Positions 27,316 to 37,283 of a DNA stretch of 64,000 nucleotides are shown one piece after another. A program made the translations under genes and the position numbers. Position 1 is the stretch's first letter. Each line of letters starts with the position of its first letter. The DNA comes from an uncultured Hymenobacter sp. (GTDB lineage Bacteria > Bacteroidota > Bacteroidia > Cytophagales > Hymenobacteraceae): contig CAJYPK010000005.1 of NCBI GenBank assembly GCA_913776615.1, forward strand, positions 124,001 through 188,000. Direction: 5' to 3'. The notes beneath the pieces were generated by a model. The model did no database searches. It had not been told where the DNA came from and saw nothing but the letters and a program-made list of their open reading frames with translations.

Positions 27316-27934
27316 AGAGTGGGAAAAAACGAATGGAAAACGAAAGTAGGACAAATATCACCTTGCCGGGCTACGCAAACGATTGCGCAGCTAAAATTGA
27401 CTGTCGGTAATTCACGCGCTATTACTCGCCGGCGGCGAGGAGAGGCATAGATACTGCGTTGGTTACGAGGTAGAAAAGGTCAGTCCCAACGGTTGTTCTA
27501 TGGTTCTCGCGCGTTGTAAGCTCGGGACCGGGCGGCGCGAATAGTTGGCTACCAGGGCGGCAGCCGAACCAGCAGTGGCCTCCGGTGTACCCGGCAGGGG
27601 GCGGCGCCTCGGTACTGCCTTGATTGGCCTGGAGATGGGGGCCAGCGGAGAGTTGGCTGTTTGCTCGGCGGGTGTAGCTCAACCCTAGGCGTGCCACGTT
27701 GAGGTCGGCGTAGAGGATGGCTTGCAGGATTGGCCGTTGCCAGGGTTGGGATTTCAGGCCGGACTAGCCCGGTCGCCAGGGCCAGCCGCAAAAGGTAAGA
27801 CCAGGAGGGTCTAAAGAGCTGGGTTAAACCACTCTCTGAAAGGTAAAATAACCGGCACGTTATCCGCGTTGGGCGGCGGCGGCTTGCGAGCAGCGTGCCG
27901 TCGTATTTTTGTAGGCATACCTACCTTGTAGTTT
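27316..27934. other. 619-base stretch, no supported gene
   Basis: Between divergent genes. On the minus strand an open frame (27422-27697) encodes 91 residues with a beta-rich look (ARLGLSYTRRANSQLSAGPH, TTVGTDLFYLVTNA); further upstream a similar-sounding stretch lies in a different frame. This could be a decayed barrel-protein end, but support is weak and I do not call a gene. The promoter for the next gene is at 27904-27911. Confidence 0.35.
27904..27911 (+). promoter_or_regulatory. sugar-cluster promoter -7 motif
   Basis: TATTTTTG matches the -7 consensus TAnnTTTG and ends 23 bases before the GTG start at 27935. If real it would drive the sugar gene cluster. Confidence 0.5.
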
Positions 27935-28993
27935 GTGAAAAAAGCGCTTTACCTCATCGGCTCGCCCAACCAAACCACCCAGATGCACCGCGTGGCGCAG
28001 CTGCTCGAAGATGAGTACGAGCCGTATTTCAGCCAGCTGTATTACGATGGCTGGATGCGCGGCTTTTACAAGTGGCTGCTGCGCAATAAAATTCTGGATA
28101 AAACTATCGTGCACGGCCAGATCAAGGAGAAGGCCGACCGCTACATCGAGCAGCACCAGCTGCGGCGCGACTTCGAGAACCGCGAGTACGGTCACGACTA
28201 CGACCTCGTGGTGTGCTGCTCCGACATCGTGGTGCCCTGGCCGCTGCTGGCCCGCACCAAGTCGGTGTTCGTGCAGGAGGGCATGACCGACCCCATGCAC
28301 CTGTGGGCGCGGCTCGTGAAGCGCTTCACCAACTTCCCCATCCTGGCCATCGGCACCTCGCTCAACGGTATGAACAACTGCTGCGACGTGTACTGCGTGG
28401 CCTCGCCGGGCTACGCCGAGCACTTCGAGCAAATCGGGGTCGATAAGGATAAGCTGGTCGTGACGGGCATTCCCAACTTCGACGACATCGCCAAGCTGCG
28501 CAACAATAGCTTCCCGCTCCGCGACTACGTGCTGGTGGCGACTACCGACATGCGCGAGACCTTCCGGCCCGACAACCGCAAGAAGTTCATTGAGCACGCC
28601 ACGCGCATCGCCGCCGGCCGGCCCATGATTTTCAAATTTCATCCCAACGAGGAGATGGACCGCGCCACGGCCGAAGTGCAGAAATACGCACCCCCCGGCA
28701 CGCTCATCTACACCAGCGGCAACACCGAGGAGATGATTGCCAACTGCGTGGAACTCATCACCCAGTACAGCACCGTGGCCTACGTGGGGCTGGCGCTGGG
28801 CATTCCGGTGCACTCGTATTTCGACGTGGACGACCTCAAGCGCAAGCTGCCCATCCAGAACGGCGGCACCAGTGCCCGCCGCATTGCCGACATTTGCCGG
28901 CAGTTTGGACGGTTCCAGGGTAGCGGCCCGGATTTTTTGCGGCAGTACAAACCCGCGGATACTCCCCAGTTGGCTCCCGTAACCGCCGCGTAG
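27935..28993 (+). CDS. GT-B-fold glycosyl/glycerophosphotransferase-like protein
   Basis: 352 residues. Features of the GT-B fold used by CDP-glycerol glycerophosphotransferases, polysialyltransferase-like and UDP-GlcNAc 2-epimerase-like proteins: N-terminal KKALYLIGSPNQTTQMHRV, DLVVCCSDIVVPWPLLARTKSVFVQEG, VVTGIPNFDD, then IFKFHPNEEM (HP element) and LITQYSTVAYVGLALGIPV, a donor-site S-T-x-x-x-E/Y-x-x-x-x-x-P-V pattern. First gene of the sugar cluster, so it may transfer the CMP-sugar made by the downstream genes. Starts with GTG. Exact family is uncertain. Confidence 0.7.
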   Translation: MKKALYLIGSPNQTTQMHRVAQLLEDEYEPYFSQLYYDGWMRGFYKWLLRNKILDKTIVHGQIKEKADRYIEQHQLRRDFENREYGHDYDLVVCCSDIVVPWPLLARTKSVFVQEGMTDPMHLWARLVKRFTNFPILAIGTSLNGMNNCCDVYCVASPGYAEHFEQIGVDKDKLVVTGIPNFDDIAKLRNNSFPLRDYVLVATTDMRETFRPDNRKKFIEHATRIAAGRPMIFKFHPNEEMDRATAEVQKYAPPGTLIYTSGNTEEMIANCVELITQYSTVAYVGLALGIPVHSYFDVDDLKRKLPIQNGGTSARRIADICRQFGRFQGSGPDFLRQYKPADTPQLAPVTAA

Positions 28994-29063
28994 GGGGAAC
29001 GGAACTTTTGAGCCGCGCTTGTTACGCTTTGTGCTGATTTTGTTACGTTTTATACTGTAAGCG

Positions 29064-29858
29064 ATGCTCACTCTCATACAGGCCCGGCGCGGCTCGTCGC
29101 GCCTGCCCGACAAAGTCAGTCTGGATTTATGCGGCCAGCCGCTGCTGGTGCGGCAGGTGGAGCGGGTGCGGCTAGCCAGCCGGGCGGGTCGGGTGGCCGT
29201 CATCACCACTACCGACCCGGCCGACGACGCGCTGGCGGACCTCTGCCAGCAGCACGGCATCGACGTGTTTCGGGGTAATGCGCTCGATCTGCTCGACCGC
29301 CACTACCAGGCCGCGCTGCACTTTGGCGAGACGGAGGCCGTGGTGAAAATTCCCAGCGACTGCCCGCTTATCGACCCGGCCGTTATCGATAAAGTATTTA
29401 AAGTGTACGATGACAATAAGGGGCAGTACGACTTCGTCAGCAACCTGCACCCTGCCACCTATCCCGATGGCAACGACGTGGAGATAATGACCTTCGCGGC
29501 GCTCGAAACGGCCTGGCGCGAGGCCACCCGCCCGCTGGAGCGCGAGCACACCACACCCTTCTTCTGGGAAAACCCCGAGCGCTTTCGGCTGGCCAACGTG
29601 ACTTGGGAAACGGGCCTCGACTACTCGATGTCGCACCGCTTCACCATCGATTACGCGGCCGACTATGAGTTTATAAAAGCCGTGTACGAAGCGCTTTACC
29701 CCGCCAACCCGGCTTTCAGCCTGGCCGACATCCTGACTTTATTAAAACAAAGGCCAGACATTTACGCCTTGAATGCCGACCTGGCCGGCGTGAACTGGTA
29801 CCGTAATCACCTCGACGAACTCAAAACCGTGGACGCGGGCAATACAAAGTCTTACTAA
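29064..29858 (+). CDS. SpsF-like cytidylyltransferase (CMP-sugar synthetase family)
   Basis: 264 residues. MLTLIQARRGSSRLPDKVSL is the nucleotide-binding start of the SpsF/NeuA/KdsB family (Q-A-R-x-G-S-x-R-L-P-x-K). PSDCPLIDPAVIDKV, DFVSNLHPATYPDGNDVE and HRFTIDYAADYEFIKAVYE follow the SpsF order. The family transfers CMP to 3-deoxy-ulosonic sugars, activating them for transfer. The NeuB-like and KdsC-like genes downstream support that. The stop codon TAA (29856-29858) abuts the inverted repeat at 29858. Confidence 0.87.
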   Translation: MLTLIQARRGSSRLPDKVSLDLCGQPLLVRQVERVRLASRAGRVAVITTTDPADDALADLCQQHGIDVFRGNALDLLDRHYQAALHFGETEAVVKIPSDCPLIDPAVIDKVFKVYDDNKGQYDFVSNLHPATYPDGNDVEIMTFAALETAWREATRPLEREHTTPFFWENPERFRLANVTWETGLDYSMSHRFTIDYAADYEFIKAVYEALYPANPAFSLADILTLLKQRPDIYALNADLAGVNWYRNHLDELKTVDAGNTKSY

Positions 29859-29947
29859 GCTTCTAGTTGTTAGCCGCTAGCTGTTAGCTTTTTCCGCGCG
29901 AAAAGGCCGCAGCTAACAGCTAATAGCTAGCAGCTACTAGCTAAAAA
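29858..29947. repeat. intergenic inverted repeat, TTAGCTGTTAGC word family, copy 1
   Basis: The left arm (29858-29893) contains TTAGCCGCTAGCTGTTAGCT; the right arm (29911-29947) is its near complement AGCTAACAGCTAATAGCTAG and so on. Each arm is a degenerate tandem of TTAGCTG words. The repeat fills the gap from the SpsF stop to the transketolase start. Second copy at 63700-63882. Confidence 0.85.
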
Positions 29948-29948
29948 C

Positions 29949-30806
29949 ATGACTCCCGAAAAAAAACAAGCGCTTTCCGAGCTCGCCCTGCGCGTGCGTG
30001 AGCACATCGTGCGCCTCAGCACCGATGGCGGCTGCTTCACCGGTGCCTCGCTGAGCTGCGCCGACTTGCTGGTGTACCTCTACGCCGACTTCCTCAATGT
30101 GAACCCGGGCAACCTGCAAGACCCCGAGCGCGACTACCTGTTCCTGAGCAAGGGCCACGACGTGCCGGCCCTCTACGGCACCTTCGCCGAGCTGGGCTTC
30201 ATGCCCAAGGAGCGGCTGGCCAATCACTTGAAGGCCAGCGACAGCATCTACTGGCACCCCAACCGCAACGTGCCGGGCGTGGAGTTTCACTCGGGCTCGC
30301 TGGGCCACCTGCCGAGCGTGGCGCTGGGCGTGGCCCTCGATGCGCGTCTGCGCGGCCAAAACCAAAAGGTCATCGTCATCACCGGCGACGGCGAGCTCAA
30401 CGAGGGTACCTGCTGGGAGGCTCTGCTGGTGGCCAGTGCCCACAAGGTCAACAACCTCACCATCGTGGTGGACCGCAACCACTTCCAGGCCAACATCGCC
30501 ACCGAAGACCTCATCCCGCTGGAGCCGCTGGCCCCCAAGTTCGAGGCGTTCGGCGCGGTCGTGAAGCGCATCGACGGCCACGATTTTACGGCTTTGGAAG
30601 AAGCCTTCACCGCCCTGCCCTTCAGCCCGGACAAGCCGTCGGTCATCATCTGCGACACGGTGCGCGGCCGGGGCCTGCCCAGCATCGAGCGCCGCGCCGA
30701 CCGCTGGTTCTGCAATTTTAGCAGCGCCGAAATCACCGAGCTGCTGAAGGAGCTGCACAGCCAGGAGGCTACTACCTTGACTAGTGAAACCTTGACGGTT
30801 AGATAG
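29949..30806 (+). CDS. transketolase N-terminal subunit
   Basis: 285 residues. Thiamine-diphosphate-binding half of a split transketolase: FLSKGHDVPALYG, FHSGSLGHLPSVALGVALDA, the cofactor motif VITGDGELNEGTCWEALLVA near residue 140 (G-D-G, 28-residue spacing to N), and FQANIATEDLIPLEPLAPKFEAFG. Split transketolases transfer two-carbon units between sugars; in sugar clusters they may serve as specialised enzymes rather than pentose-phosphate housekeeping. The C-terminal half follows 210 bases downstream, after a repeat-rich gap. Confidence 0.93.
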   Translation: MTPEKKQALSELALRVREHIVRLSTDGGCFTGASLSCADLLVYLYADFLNVNPGNLQDPERDYLFLSKGHDVPALYGTFAELGFMPKERLANHLKASDSIYWHPNRNVPGVEFHSGSLGHLPSVALGVALDARLRGQNQKVIVITGDGELNEGTCWEALLVASAHKVNNLTIVVDRNHFQANIATEDLIPLEPLAPKFEAFGAVVKRIDGHDFTALEEAFTALPFSPDKPSVIICDTVRGRGLPSIERRADRWFCNFSSAEITELLKELHSQEATTLTSETLTVR

Positions 30807-30845
30807 CGGCCGGCTTATATCTGGGTGGTTGCTTGCCAGGCGTAG

Positions 30846-30890
30846 CGCCTCACCCCCCGGCCCCCTCTCCGAAAAGGAGAGGGGGAGCCT
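30846..30890. repeat. hairpin repeat in the transketolase gap
   Basis: CCCCCTCTCC-GAAAA-GGAGAGGGGG (30861-30885) is a perfect 10-base stem flanked by GC-rich sequence. Such elements are often dispersed in Bacteroidota genomes; only one copy is here. Further along the 210-base gap are GCCCGCC / GGCGGGC (30953-30976) and the direct words AATCCGTTAAATCCGTTAAAT just before the next start. Confidence 0.7.
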
Positions 30891-31016
30891 GACGATATTA
30901 AGACTATCCAGCTTGTAAAAGCCGGGCATCTGCCCCAAACTCTCGCATAGCCAGCCCGCCGCCGAAGGCAGGCGGGCGTATCCGCGAAATCCGTTAAATC
31001 CGTTAAATCTGCGGTC

Positions 31017-31970
31017 ATGAATTACGAACAGCTTATCCACGAAACCGCCCTGGCCGATGAGCGCCTGCTGGTGATGACGGCCGAAAACCGCGCCCTGATT
31101 CGCAACCTGCCCGGCCCGCTGGGGGCCCGCTTCATCGACACCGGCATCACGGAGCAAACCATGATTGGGGCCGCCGCCGGGCTGGCCCTGCGCGGGCGCG
31201 TGCCGGTGGTGCACGCGCTGGCGACCTTCCTCACGCTGCGGGCGTTCGAGTTTATCCGCACCGACGTGGGTATTCCCAACTTGCCGGTGAAAATCAGTGC
31301 CTTCGTCCCTGGCTTTTTGTCGGATGGCAACGGCCCCACGCACCAGGCCATCGAAGACGTGGCGCTCATGCGCGGCATTCCCGGCATGACGGTTTTCGCC
31401 CCCGCCGACGAGGCCGACATGCTGGCCATGCTGCCCGCTATCTGGGCCTCGCCCAGCCCCGCCTACCTGCGCGTGAATACCCGCCCGGGCACCTACCAGC
31501 ATGAGCCCTTCGTGATGGGCAAAGCGGAAATCGTGAGCGAGGGTAAAGACGTGACCATTCTCACCTACGGCATGCTCTTCGAGCAAGCCCTCATTGCCAA
31601 AGATTTGCTCACCGAAGCCGGCTATTCGGTGGGCCTCGTCAACCTCCGCAGCCTCAAGCCCCTCGATACCGAGGCCGTGCTGAACGTGGTACGCGGCGGC
31701 TCGCTCATCGTCACCCTGGAAGACCACTTCCAGACCGGCGGCCTCTACTCCATCCTGGCCGAGCTGCTGCTGGAGCACGAACTGACGGCCAAGGTGCTGC
31801 CGCTGGCCCTCAAGGAGCGCTGGTACAAGCCCGGCCTGCTGAGCGAAGTGCTCGAATACGAGGGTTTTACCGGCCAGCACATCGCCCGCCGCATCGGCGA
31901 GCGCCTGGGCGACGGTGCCCATACCTTCGGGGCCAAGACCAAGGTGGTCGAAAACGAGTTCGCGGAGTAA
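31017..31970 (+). CDS. transketolase C-terminal subunit
   Basis: 317 residues. The pyrimidine-binding half: RFIDTGITEQTMIGAAAGLALRG carries the catalytic Glu that activates thiamine diphosphate; PTHQAIEDVALMRGIPGMTVFAPADE and YLRVNTRPG follow, then a C-terminal domain (VGLVNLRSLKPLDTEAVL). It pairs with the subunit at 29949-30806. Together they equal about one complete transketolase, with both active-site halves intact, so the split is natural rather than a frameshift. Confidence 0.93.
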   Translation: MNYEQLIHETALADERLLVMTAENRALIRNLPGPLGARFIDTGITEQTMIGAAAGLALRGRVPVVHALATFLTLRAFEFIRTDVGIPNLPVKISAFVPGFLSDGNGPTHQAIEDVALMRGIPGMTVFAPADEADMLAMLPAIWASPSPAYLRVNTRPGTYQHEPFVMGKAEIVSEGKDVTILTYGMLFEQALIAKDLLTEAGYSVGLVNLRSLKPLDTEAVLNVVRGGSLIVTLEDHFQTGGLYSILAELLLEHELTAKVLPLALKERWYKPGLLSEVLEYEGFTGQHIARRIGERLGDGAHTFGAKTKVVENEFAE

Positions 31971-31974
31971 GTTT

Positions 31975-32097
31975 TTTTAAATGTGAAGATGGGTGGAATG
32001 TGGGAATGTGAAAATATTCTTGAGCAGGAAGCCGGCAGTGATAGCCAACTAATTCATTTTCACATTTCTCCATTCAGCACATTTCTACATTCAACAG
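31975..32097. repeat. intergenic inverted repeat, ATGTG word family, copy 2
   Basis: The left arm (31980-32015) reads AATGTGAAGATGGGTGGAAT and so on; the right arm (32053-32097) reads CATTTTCACATTTCTCCATT and similar, the loose complement. It fills the gap between the transketolase stop and the aminotransferase ATG at 32098. Confidence 0.75.
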
Positions 32098-33392
<1,295 letters not shown>

Positions 33393-33396
<4 letters not shown>

Positions 33397-33519
33397 CGCC
33401 AAGCTCTGGCTTGGCGTATCGCCGCGCCGCGGCGAAGGCGGGGCCGGGCACGACTGCCCGGCCTCGTTTATTTTCCTTTCTCAACCCTGCCGCCTCGCCA
33501 AGCTGGAGCTTGGCGTTAC
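33393..33519. repeat. REP-like inverted pair C
   Basis: GTAA then hairpin CGCCAAGCTCTGGCTTGGCG (from 33393); inverted unit ending TTAC at 33519. A GCCGGGCA/TGCCCGGC stem lies inside. The TAA stop of the aminotransferase (33394-33396) is in the foot, and the SDR ATG is 3 bases past the right end, so the pair fills the intergenic gap exactly. Confidence 0.9.
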
Positions 33520-33522
33520 GAT

Positions 33523-34329
33523 ATGAATTTCTTCGACTTAACCAACAAAACGGCCATCGTTACCGGGGCTTGCGGCCTCATCGGCCAGAAGCACTGCGAA
33601 GCCCTGGCCCTGGCCGGGGCCAACGTGGTTGTGGCCGACCTTAACCTCGACAAGGCCCGCGAGGTGGCCGCCGGCCTGCCCGGCGGCATTCACCTGCCGC
33701 TGGCCGTGGACGTGACCTCGCCCGAGTCGCTGGCCGCCGCTCGCGATACCATCATCGCACACTTCGGCCACATCGACGTGCTGGTGAACAATGCCGCCAT
33801 CAACGACATGTTCGAGAACCCGGCGCTGGCCGCCGACCTCAGCAAGTTTGAGAACTTCCCGCTGGCTACCTTCACCAAAGTGTTGGAAGTGAACGTGACC
33901 GGTATCTTCCTGGCTGCCCAGGTATTCGGGACGCCGATGGCCGAGCAGGGGAGTGGCTCCATCATCAACGTGGCCAGCACCTACGGCATCGTGGGGCCTG
34001 ATCAGAGCATCTACCGCAACGAGGCTGGGGAGCAAACTTTTTACAAGTCCCCGTCTTACCCCATGACCAAGGGCGCGGTGGTCAACTTCACCCGCTACCT
34101 GGCCGCATACTGGGGCAACAAGGGCGTGCGCGTGAATACGCTCTCCCCCGGTGGCGTCGAAAACAGCCAGGATGCCTTCTTCGTGAAGCAGTACAGCGCC
34201 AAAACGCCGCTGGGCCGCATGGCCGCCCCGACCGACTACCAAGGCGCGGTGGTGTTCCTCGCCTCCGACGCCTCGGCCTACATGACGGGGGCCAACCTGG
34301 TGGTAGATGGCGGCTGGACAGCCATTTAG
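33523..34329 (+). CDS. short-chain dehydrogenase/reductase
   Basis: 268 residues. Rossmann start TAIVTGACGLIGQKHCEALA (TGxxGxIG), DVLVNNAAIND, the catalytic Ser in NVASTYG, and Y179-xxx-K183 in SPSYPMTKGAVVNFTRYLAA. The C-terminal VNTLSPGGVENSQDAFFVK and VVDGGWTAI are normal for classical SDRs. It would reduce or oxidise a sugar or precursor with NAD(P). Its place in the cluster and the Asp-containing VVADLN after the second strand suggest preference for NAD(H); the substrate is not known. Confidence 0.92.
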   Translation: MNFFDLTNKTAIVTGACGLIGQKHCEALALAGANVVVADLNLDKAREVAAGLPGGIHLPLAVDVTSPESLAAARDTIIAHFGHIDVLVNNAAINDMFENPALAADLSKFENFPLATFTKVLEVNVTGIFLAAQVFGTPMAEQGSGSIINVASTYGIVGPDQSIYRNEAGEQTFYKSPSYPMTKGAVVNFTRYLAAYWGNKGVRVNTLSPGGVENSQDAFFVKQYSAKTPLGRMAAPTDYQGAVVFLASDASAYMTGANLVVDGGWTAI

Positions 34330-34406
34330 CCCGACGTATAAATTAGATAACCTGCGCTGCCGCCGATTTTGTAGTAAATTCGGAGAAGTTTTCACTGAGC
34401 CCCTTT

Positions 34407-34934
34407 ATGAAGCACGCCGATCTCGTTGCTAAAGCCCGCCGTATCAAGCTTGTACTCACCGATTGCGACGGCGTGCTCACCGATGGCGGCGTATATTACG
34501 GCGAAGCCGGCGAGGTACTCAAGCGCTTCAACATCCGCGACGGCATGGGTGTGGAGCGCCTGCGCGCCGTGGGCGTCGAAACCGGTATCGTGACCGGCGA
34601 GCGCTCGCCCTCGGTGCAGAAGCGCGCCGAAAAGCTGAAAATCACCGAGCTGCACCTGGGCATTAAGGACAAGGCCCCGCTGCTGGGTGAGATTTTGACC
34701 CGTACCGGCCTTACGGCTGAGCAGGTGGCTTTTATTGGCGACGATACCAACGACGTAGCTATTTTGGGCCTGGTGGGGCTGGCCGCCTGCCCCGGCGACG
34801 CCACTATTTTTGCCCGTGAGGCCGCCGACTATCGCTGCCAGGCCTTCGGCGGCCAGGGAGCCTTCCGCGAGCTGGCCGAGCTGATTATCAGCTGCCAGGG
34901 CGGGGCGCCGCTGCCCGACCGCGGCTCGGAATAG
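34407..34934 (+). CDS. KdsC-like HAD-family sugar phosphatase
   Basis: 175 residues, typical of KdsC. HAD motif I LTDCDGVLTDG with Asp19 and Asp21, then VETGIVTGERSPSVQKRAEKL (motif II Thr), and motif IV GDDTNDVAIL. KdsC removes the 8-phosphate of Kdo-8-phosphate; KdsC-like enzymes also act in nonulosonic-acid pathways. With the NeuB-like gene next to it, it probably dephosphorylates the condensation product. No cap domain is present, as in KdsC tetramers. Confidence 0.9.
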   Translation: MKHADLVAKARRIKLVLTDCDGVLTDGGVYYGEAGEVLKRFNIRDGMGVERLRAVGVETGIVTGERSPSVQKRAEKLKITELHLGIKDKAPLLGEILTRTGLTAEQVAFIGDDTNDVAILGLVGLAACPGDATIFAREAADYRCQAFGGQGAFRELAELIISCQGGAPLPDRGSE

Positions 34935-34938
34935 TTTT

Positions 34939-35129
34939 ATTAATGTGGGAAAGGTGAGAATGTAGAAATGTGAAAAGGCTAGTTGGGCAAATGCACAACG
35001 GGGCCACGAGTAGCGGAAAATAAAAACCGACTTACTTCGTCATCACTTCTAAGCCGCCGAACGGCGGCGATTCTTCCCACCGCTCTTCCCACGCATTGTC
35101 ACATCTTTCACATTTCCCACATTAACCAG
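34939..35129. repeat. intergenic inverted repeat, ATGTG word family, copy 3
   Basis: The left arm (34943-34978) reads ATGTGGGAAAGGTGAGAATG and so on; the right arm (35095-35125) reads TTGTCACATCTTTCACATTT and similar. In between is lower-GC sequence without a gene. It fills the gap between the KdsC-like stop and the NeuB-like start. Confidence 0.75.
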
Positions 35130-35132
35130 AAG

Positions 35133-36017
35133 ATGTCCGTAGTTCAAATCAAGAAGAACCGCGCTATTGGCCCCGGCCAGCCGTGCTACATCATTGCCGA
35201 AATCGGCATCAACCACAACGGCTCGCTCGACCTGGCCAAGCAGCTCATCGACGCGGCCGTGACGGCCGGCGCCGATGCGGTGAAGTTCCAGAAGCGCACC
35301 CCCGAGCTGTGCGTGCCCAAGGACCAGTGGGAAAAGATGCGCGATACCCCCTGGGGCCGCATGAGCTACATCGACTACAAGCGCAAGACCGAGTTTGGCC
35401 AGGCTGAGTACACGGTGATCGACGACTACTGCAAGGCCAAGGGCATCGACTGGTTTGCCTCGTGCTGGGATGAGCCGTCGGTCGATTTCATGGAGCAGTT
35501 CCAGCCCGTGCTCTACAAGATGGCCAGCGCCTCGCTCACCGATAAGCCCCTCCTCGACCGCGTGCGTGCCACCGGCCGCCCACTCATGCTGAGCACCGGC
35601 ATGAGCACCCAGCAGGAAATCACCGATGCCGTAGCCTACGTGGGCCTCGACAACCTGATGATTGCCCATTCGACTTCGGCCTACCCCTGCCCCCCGCAGG
35701 AGCTGAACCTGCGCATGATTCAAACCCTGCAAGCGCAGTTCCCCGACACGCCCATCGGCTATTCGGGCCACGAAACCGGCCTGAGCACCACCGTAACGGC
35801 CGTGGCCCTGGGCGCGACGTTCGTGGAGCGCCACTTCACCCTCGACCGCGCCATGTGGGGTTCCGACCACGCCGCCAGCGTGGAGCCGGGTGGCCTGGCT
35901 AAGCTCGTGCGCGACATCCGCGATACCGAAGCCGGCCTCGGCGACGGCGTGAAAGTGGTGTACGAGAGCGAGAAAGAGCCCCTGCGCCGCCTGCGCCGCG
36001 AGGTGACGGCGGCGTAA
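35133..36017 (+). CDS. NeuB-like 3-deoxy-ulosonic acid synthase, no SAF domain
   Basis: 294 residues. YIIAEIGINHNGSLDLAKQL, GADAVKFQKRTPELCV, YKMASASLTDKPLLDRV, LMLSTGMSTQQEITDA and IGYSGHETGLSTTVTAVALGATFVERHFTLDRAMWGSDHAASVEP cover the whole PEP-condensing TIM barrel of N-acetylneuraminate synthases. The family usually has about 340-350 residues and ends in an antifreeze-like SAF domain; this one stops right after the barrel at REVTAA. It probably condenses PEP with an aldose made upstream. The ATG at 35133 precedes the conserved start. Confidence 0.9.
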   Translation: MSVVQIKKNRAIGPGQPCYIIAEIGINHNGSLDLAKQLIDAAVTAGADAVKFQKRTPELCVPKDQWEKMRDTPWGRMSYIDYKRKTEFGQAEYTVIDDYCKAKGIDWFASCWDEPSVDFMEQFQPVLYKMASASLTDKPLLDRVRATGRPLMLSTGMSTQQEITDAVAYVGLDNLMIAHSTSAYPCPPQELNLRMIQTLQAQFPDTPIGYSGHETGLSTTVTAVALGATFVERHFTLDRAMWGSDHAASVEPGGLAKLVRDIRDTEAGLGDGVKVVYESEKEPLRRLRREVTAA

Positions 36018-36054
36018 GCCTGCTGGCTTCGTAGAGTTGTTACTGACCTACTCA

Positions 36055-36144
36055 CGTCCGTCATGCTGAGCTTGCCGAAGCATCTCGCCCGCTTCCTCTA
36101 ACGGGGCGGGCGAGATGCTTCGGCAAGCTCAGCATGACGGACGT
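36055..36144. repeat. GCATCTCGC palindromic repeat, copy 2
   Basis: The 38-base arm 36055-36092 (CGTCCGTCATGCTGAGCTTG and so on) is inverted perfectly at 36107-36144 around a 14-base loop. Same arm as 13625-13718. A degenerate half (CTCAGCATGACACGCG) lies near 21347. It occupies the gap after the NeuB-like gene and could act as a terminator. Confidence 0.92.
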
Positions 36145-36248
36145 TGTGTATTTTTATCAGGATTAAATCCTGTTCTTTCCGGCTGCTAGGCGAACATTCG
36201 CCCCGTACAGGCAGTTAGGGGCAGAGTTATCACATTATCGCATTCGTT

Positions 36249-37283
36249 ATGCTAGAGCCGATAAGCGAGTTTTACCACAGCCTCAACGCGGTGGGGCGCA
36301 CTACCATGATAACGACGCCCATCCTGCTGCTGGCGGTGGCGGTGCTGCTAATCCTGGAGCGCAAATTTCCTTATCGCAAGGGGCTGCCGTTCTTCCGCGA
36401 GGGCTTGTTCGTGGATCTGTTCTGGTACACGCTGGTGCAGAGTTACTTTCTGCAAATTTTGATTTTCGGGTTCATCATCGCGCCGCTGGCGGCCCATTTC
36501 GGGGCGCGGTTTCACCTGGTGAGTAGCTGGCCGGTGGTGGCGCAGGTGGCGTTTTTCGTCGTCACCCACGATTTTTACATCTACTGGTTTCATCGTTTCC
36601 AGCATAGCAGCGCGTTTTTCTGGCGCACCCACGAGGCGCACCATTCGGGCAAGCAGGTGGATTGGCTGGCCGGCTCGCGCTCGCACGCCGTGGAAATTAT
36701 CATCAACCAGACCATCGAGTTTGCCCCCATTATCCTGCTGGGGGCTAATCCGGTGGTGGTGCCCATCAAGGCCCTGATCGATGCCGTGTGGGGCATGTAC
36801 ATCCACGCCAACATCGACGTGAAATCGGGTAAGCTGCAATACTTTATCAACGGTCCCGAGATGCACCTCTGGCACCACGCCGACCATGAGGAAGTGTACT
36901 ACGCCAATTTCTCGACCAAATTTGCGGTCTGGGACTGGCTGTTCGGCACCGCCTTTTTGCCCCAGAACCGCAAGCCCGAGCGTTGGGGCCTGCCCTACGC
37001 TTTCCCCAAGGATTACTTTTCGCAGCACGCCTTTTCGGTGATGCGCTTCGACGAAAAAGCCTTGGCCGAGCGCTCGGCGGCCTTCCGCGCCTACCACGGC
37101 GTGCGCTGGCGCGTGCTGAGCTGGCTCGGTGAGCGCGTACCCGCCGCCAAGGTGCTGCAAGGCTGGGAAGTGCCCGAAGAGGTGCACGAGACCGTGCCCG
37201 CGCCCCGCCCCGGCGGCAACCCCACGGCCGCCGAGGCCGTTGCCCCAGAATCTCCCCGCCCCGCCGTAACCGCCGCGCCTTGA
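36249..37283 (+). CDS. sterol desaturase/fatty acid hydroxylase family protein
   Basis: 344 residues with about four membrane segments and the diiron-type His clusters HDFYIYWFHRFQH, RTHEAHHSGKQ and MHLWHHADHEEVYYANF. This family adds hydroxyl groups or double bonds to sterols, fatty acids or carotenoids; in Bacteroidota it is often involved in lipid A, carotenoid or hopanoid-type lipid changes. The exact substrate cannot be told. The C-terminus is Pro/Ala-rich. Its stop TGA overlaps the TTG start of the SMR gene, so the two are probably coupled. Confidence 0.9.
   Translation: MLEPISEFYHSLNAVGRTTMITTPILLLAVAVLLILERKFPYRKGLPFFREGLFVDLFWYTLVQSYFLQILIFGFIIAPLAAHFGARFHLVSSWPVVAQVAFFVVTHDFYIYWFHRFQHSSAFFWRTHEAHHSGKQVDWLAGSRSHAVEIIINQTIEFAPIILLGANPVVVPIKALIDAVWGMYIHANIDVKSGKLQYFINGPEMHLWHHADHEEVYYANFSTKFAVWDWLFGTAFLPQNRKPERWGLPYAFPKDYFSQHAFSVMRFDEKALAERSAAFRAYHGVRWRVLSWLGERVPAAKVLQGWEVPEEVHETVPAPRPGGNPTAAEAVAPESPRPAVTAAP

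Noticed and set aside
29937..31922. A 661-residue open frame on the minus strand opposite the transketolase genes
   Set aside because: It lacks domains and reads as an antisense shadow. The plus-strand genes have intact thiamine-diphosphate motifs.
29949..31970. The two transketolase halves as a broken single gene
   Set aside because: Each half has its own start and complete motifs, and split transketolases are common in sugar clusters. The gap holds a repeat rather than a decayed coding stretch.
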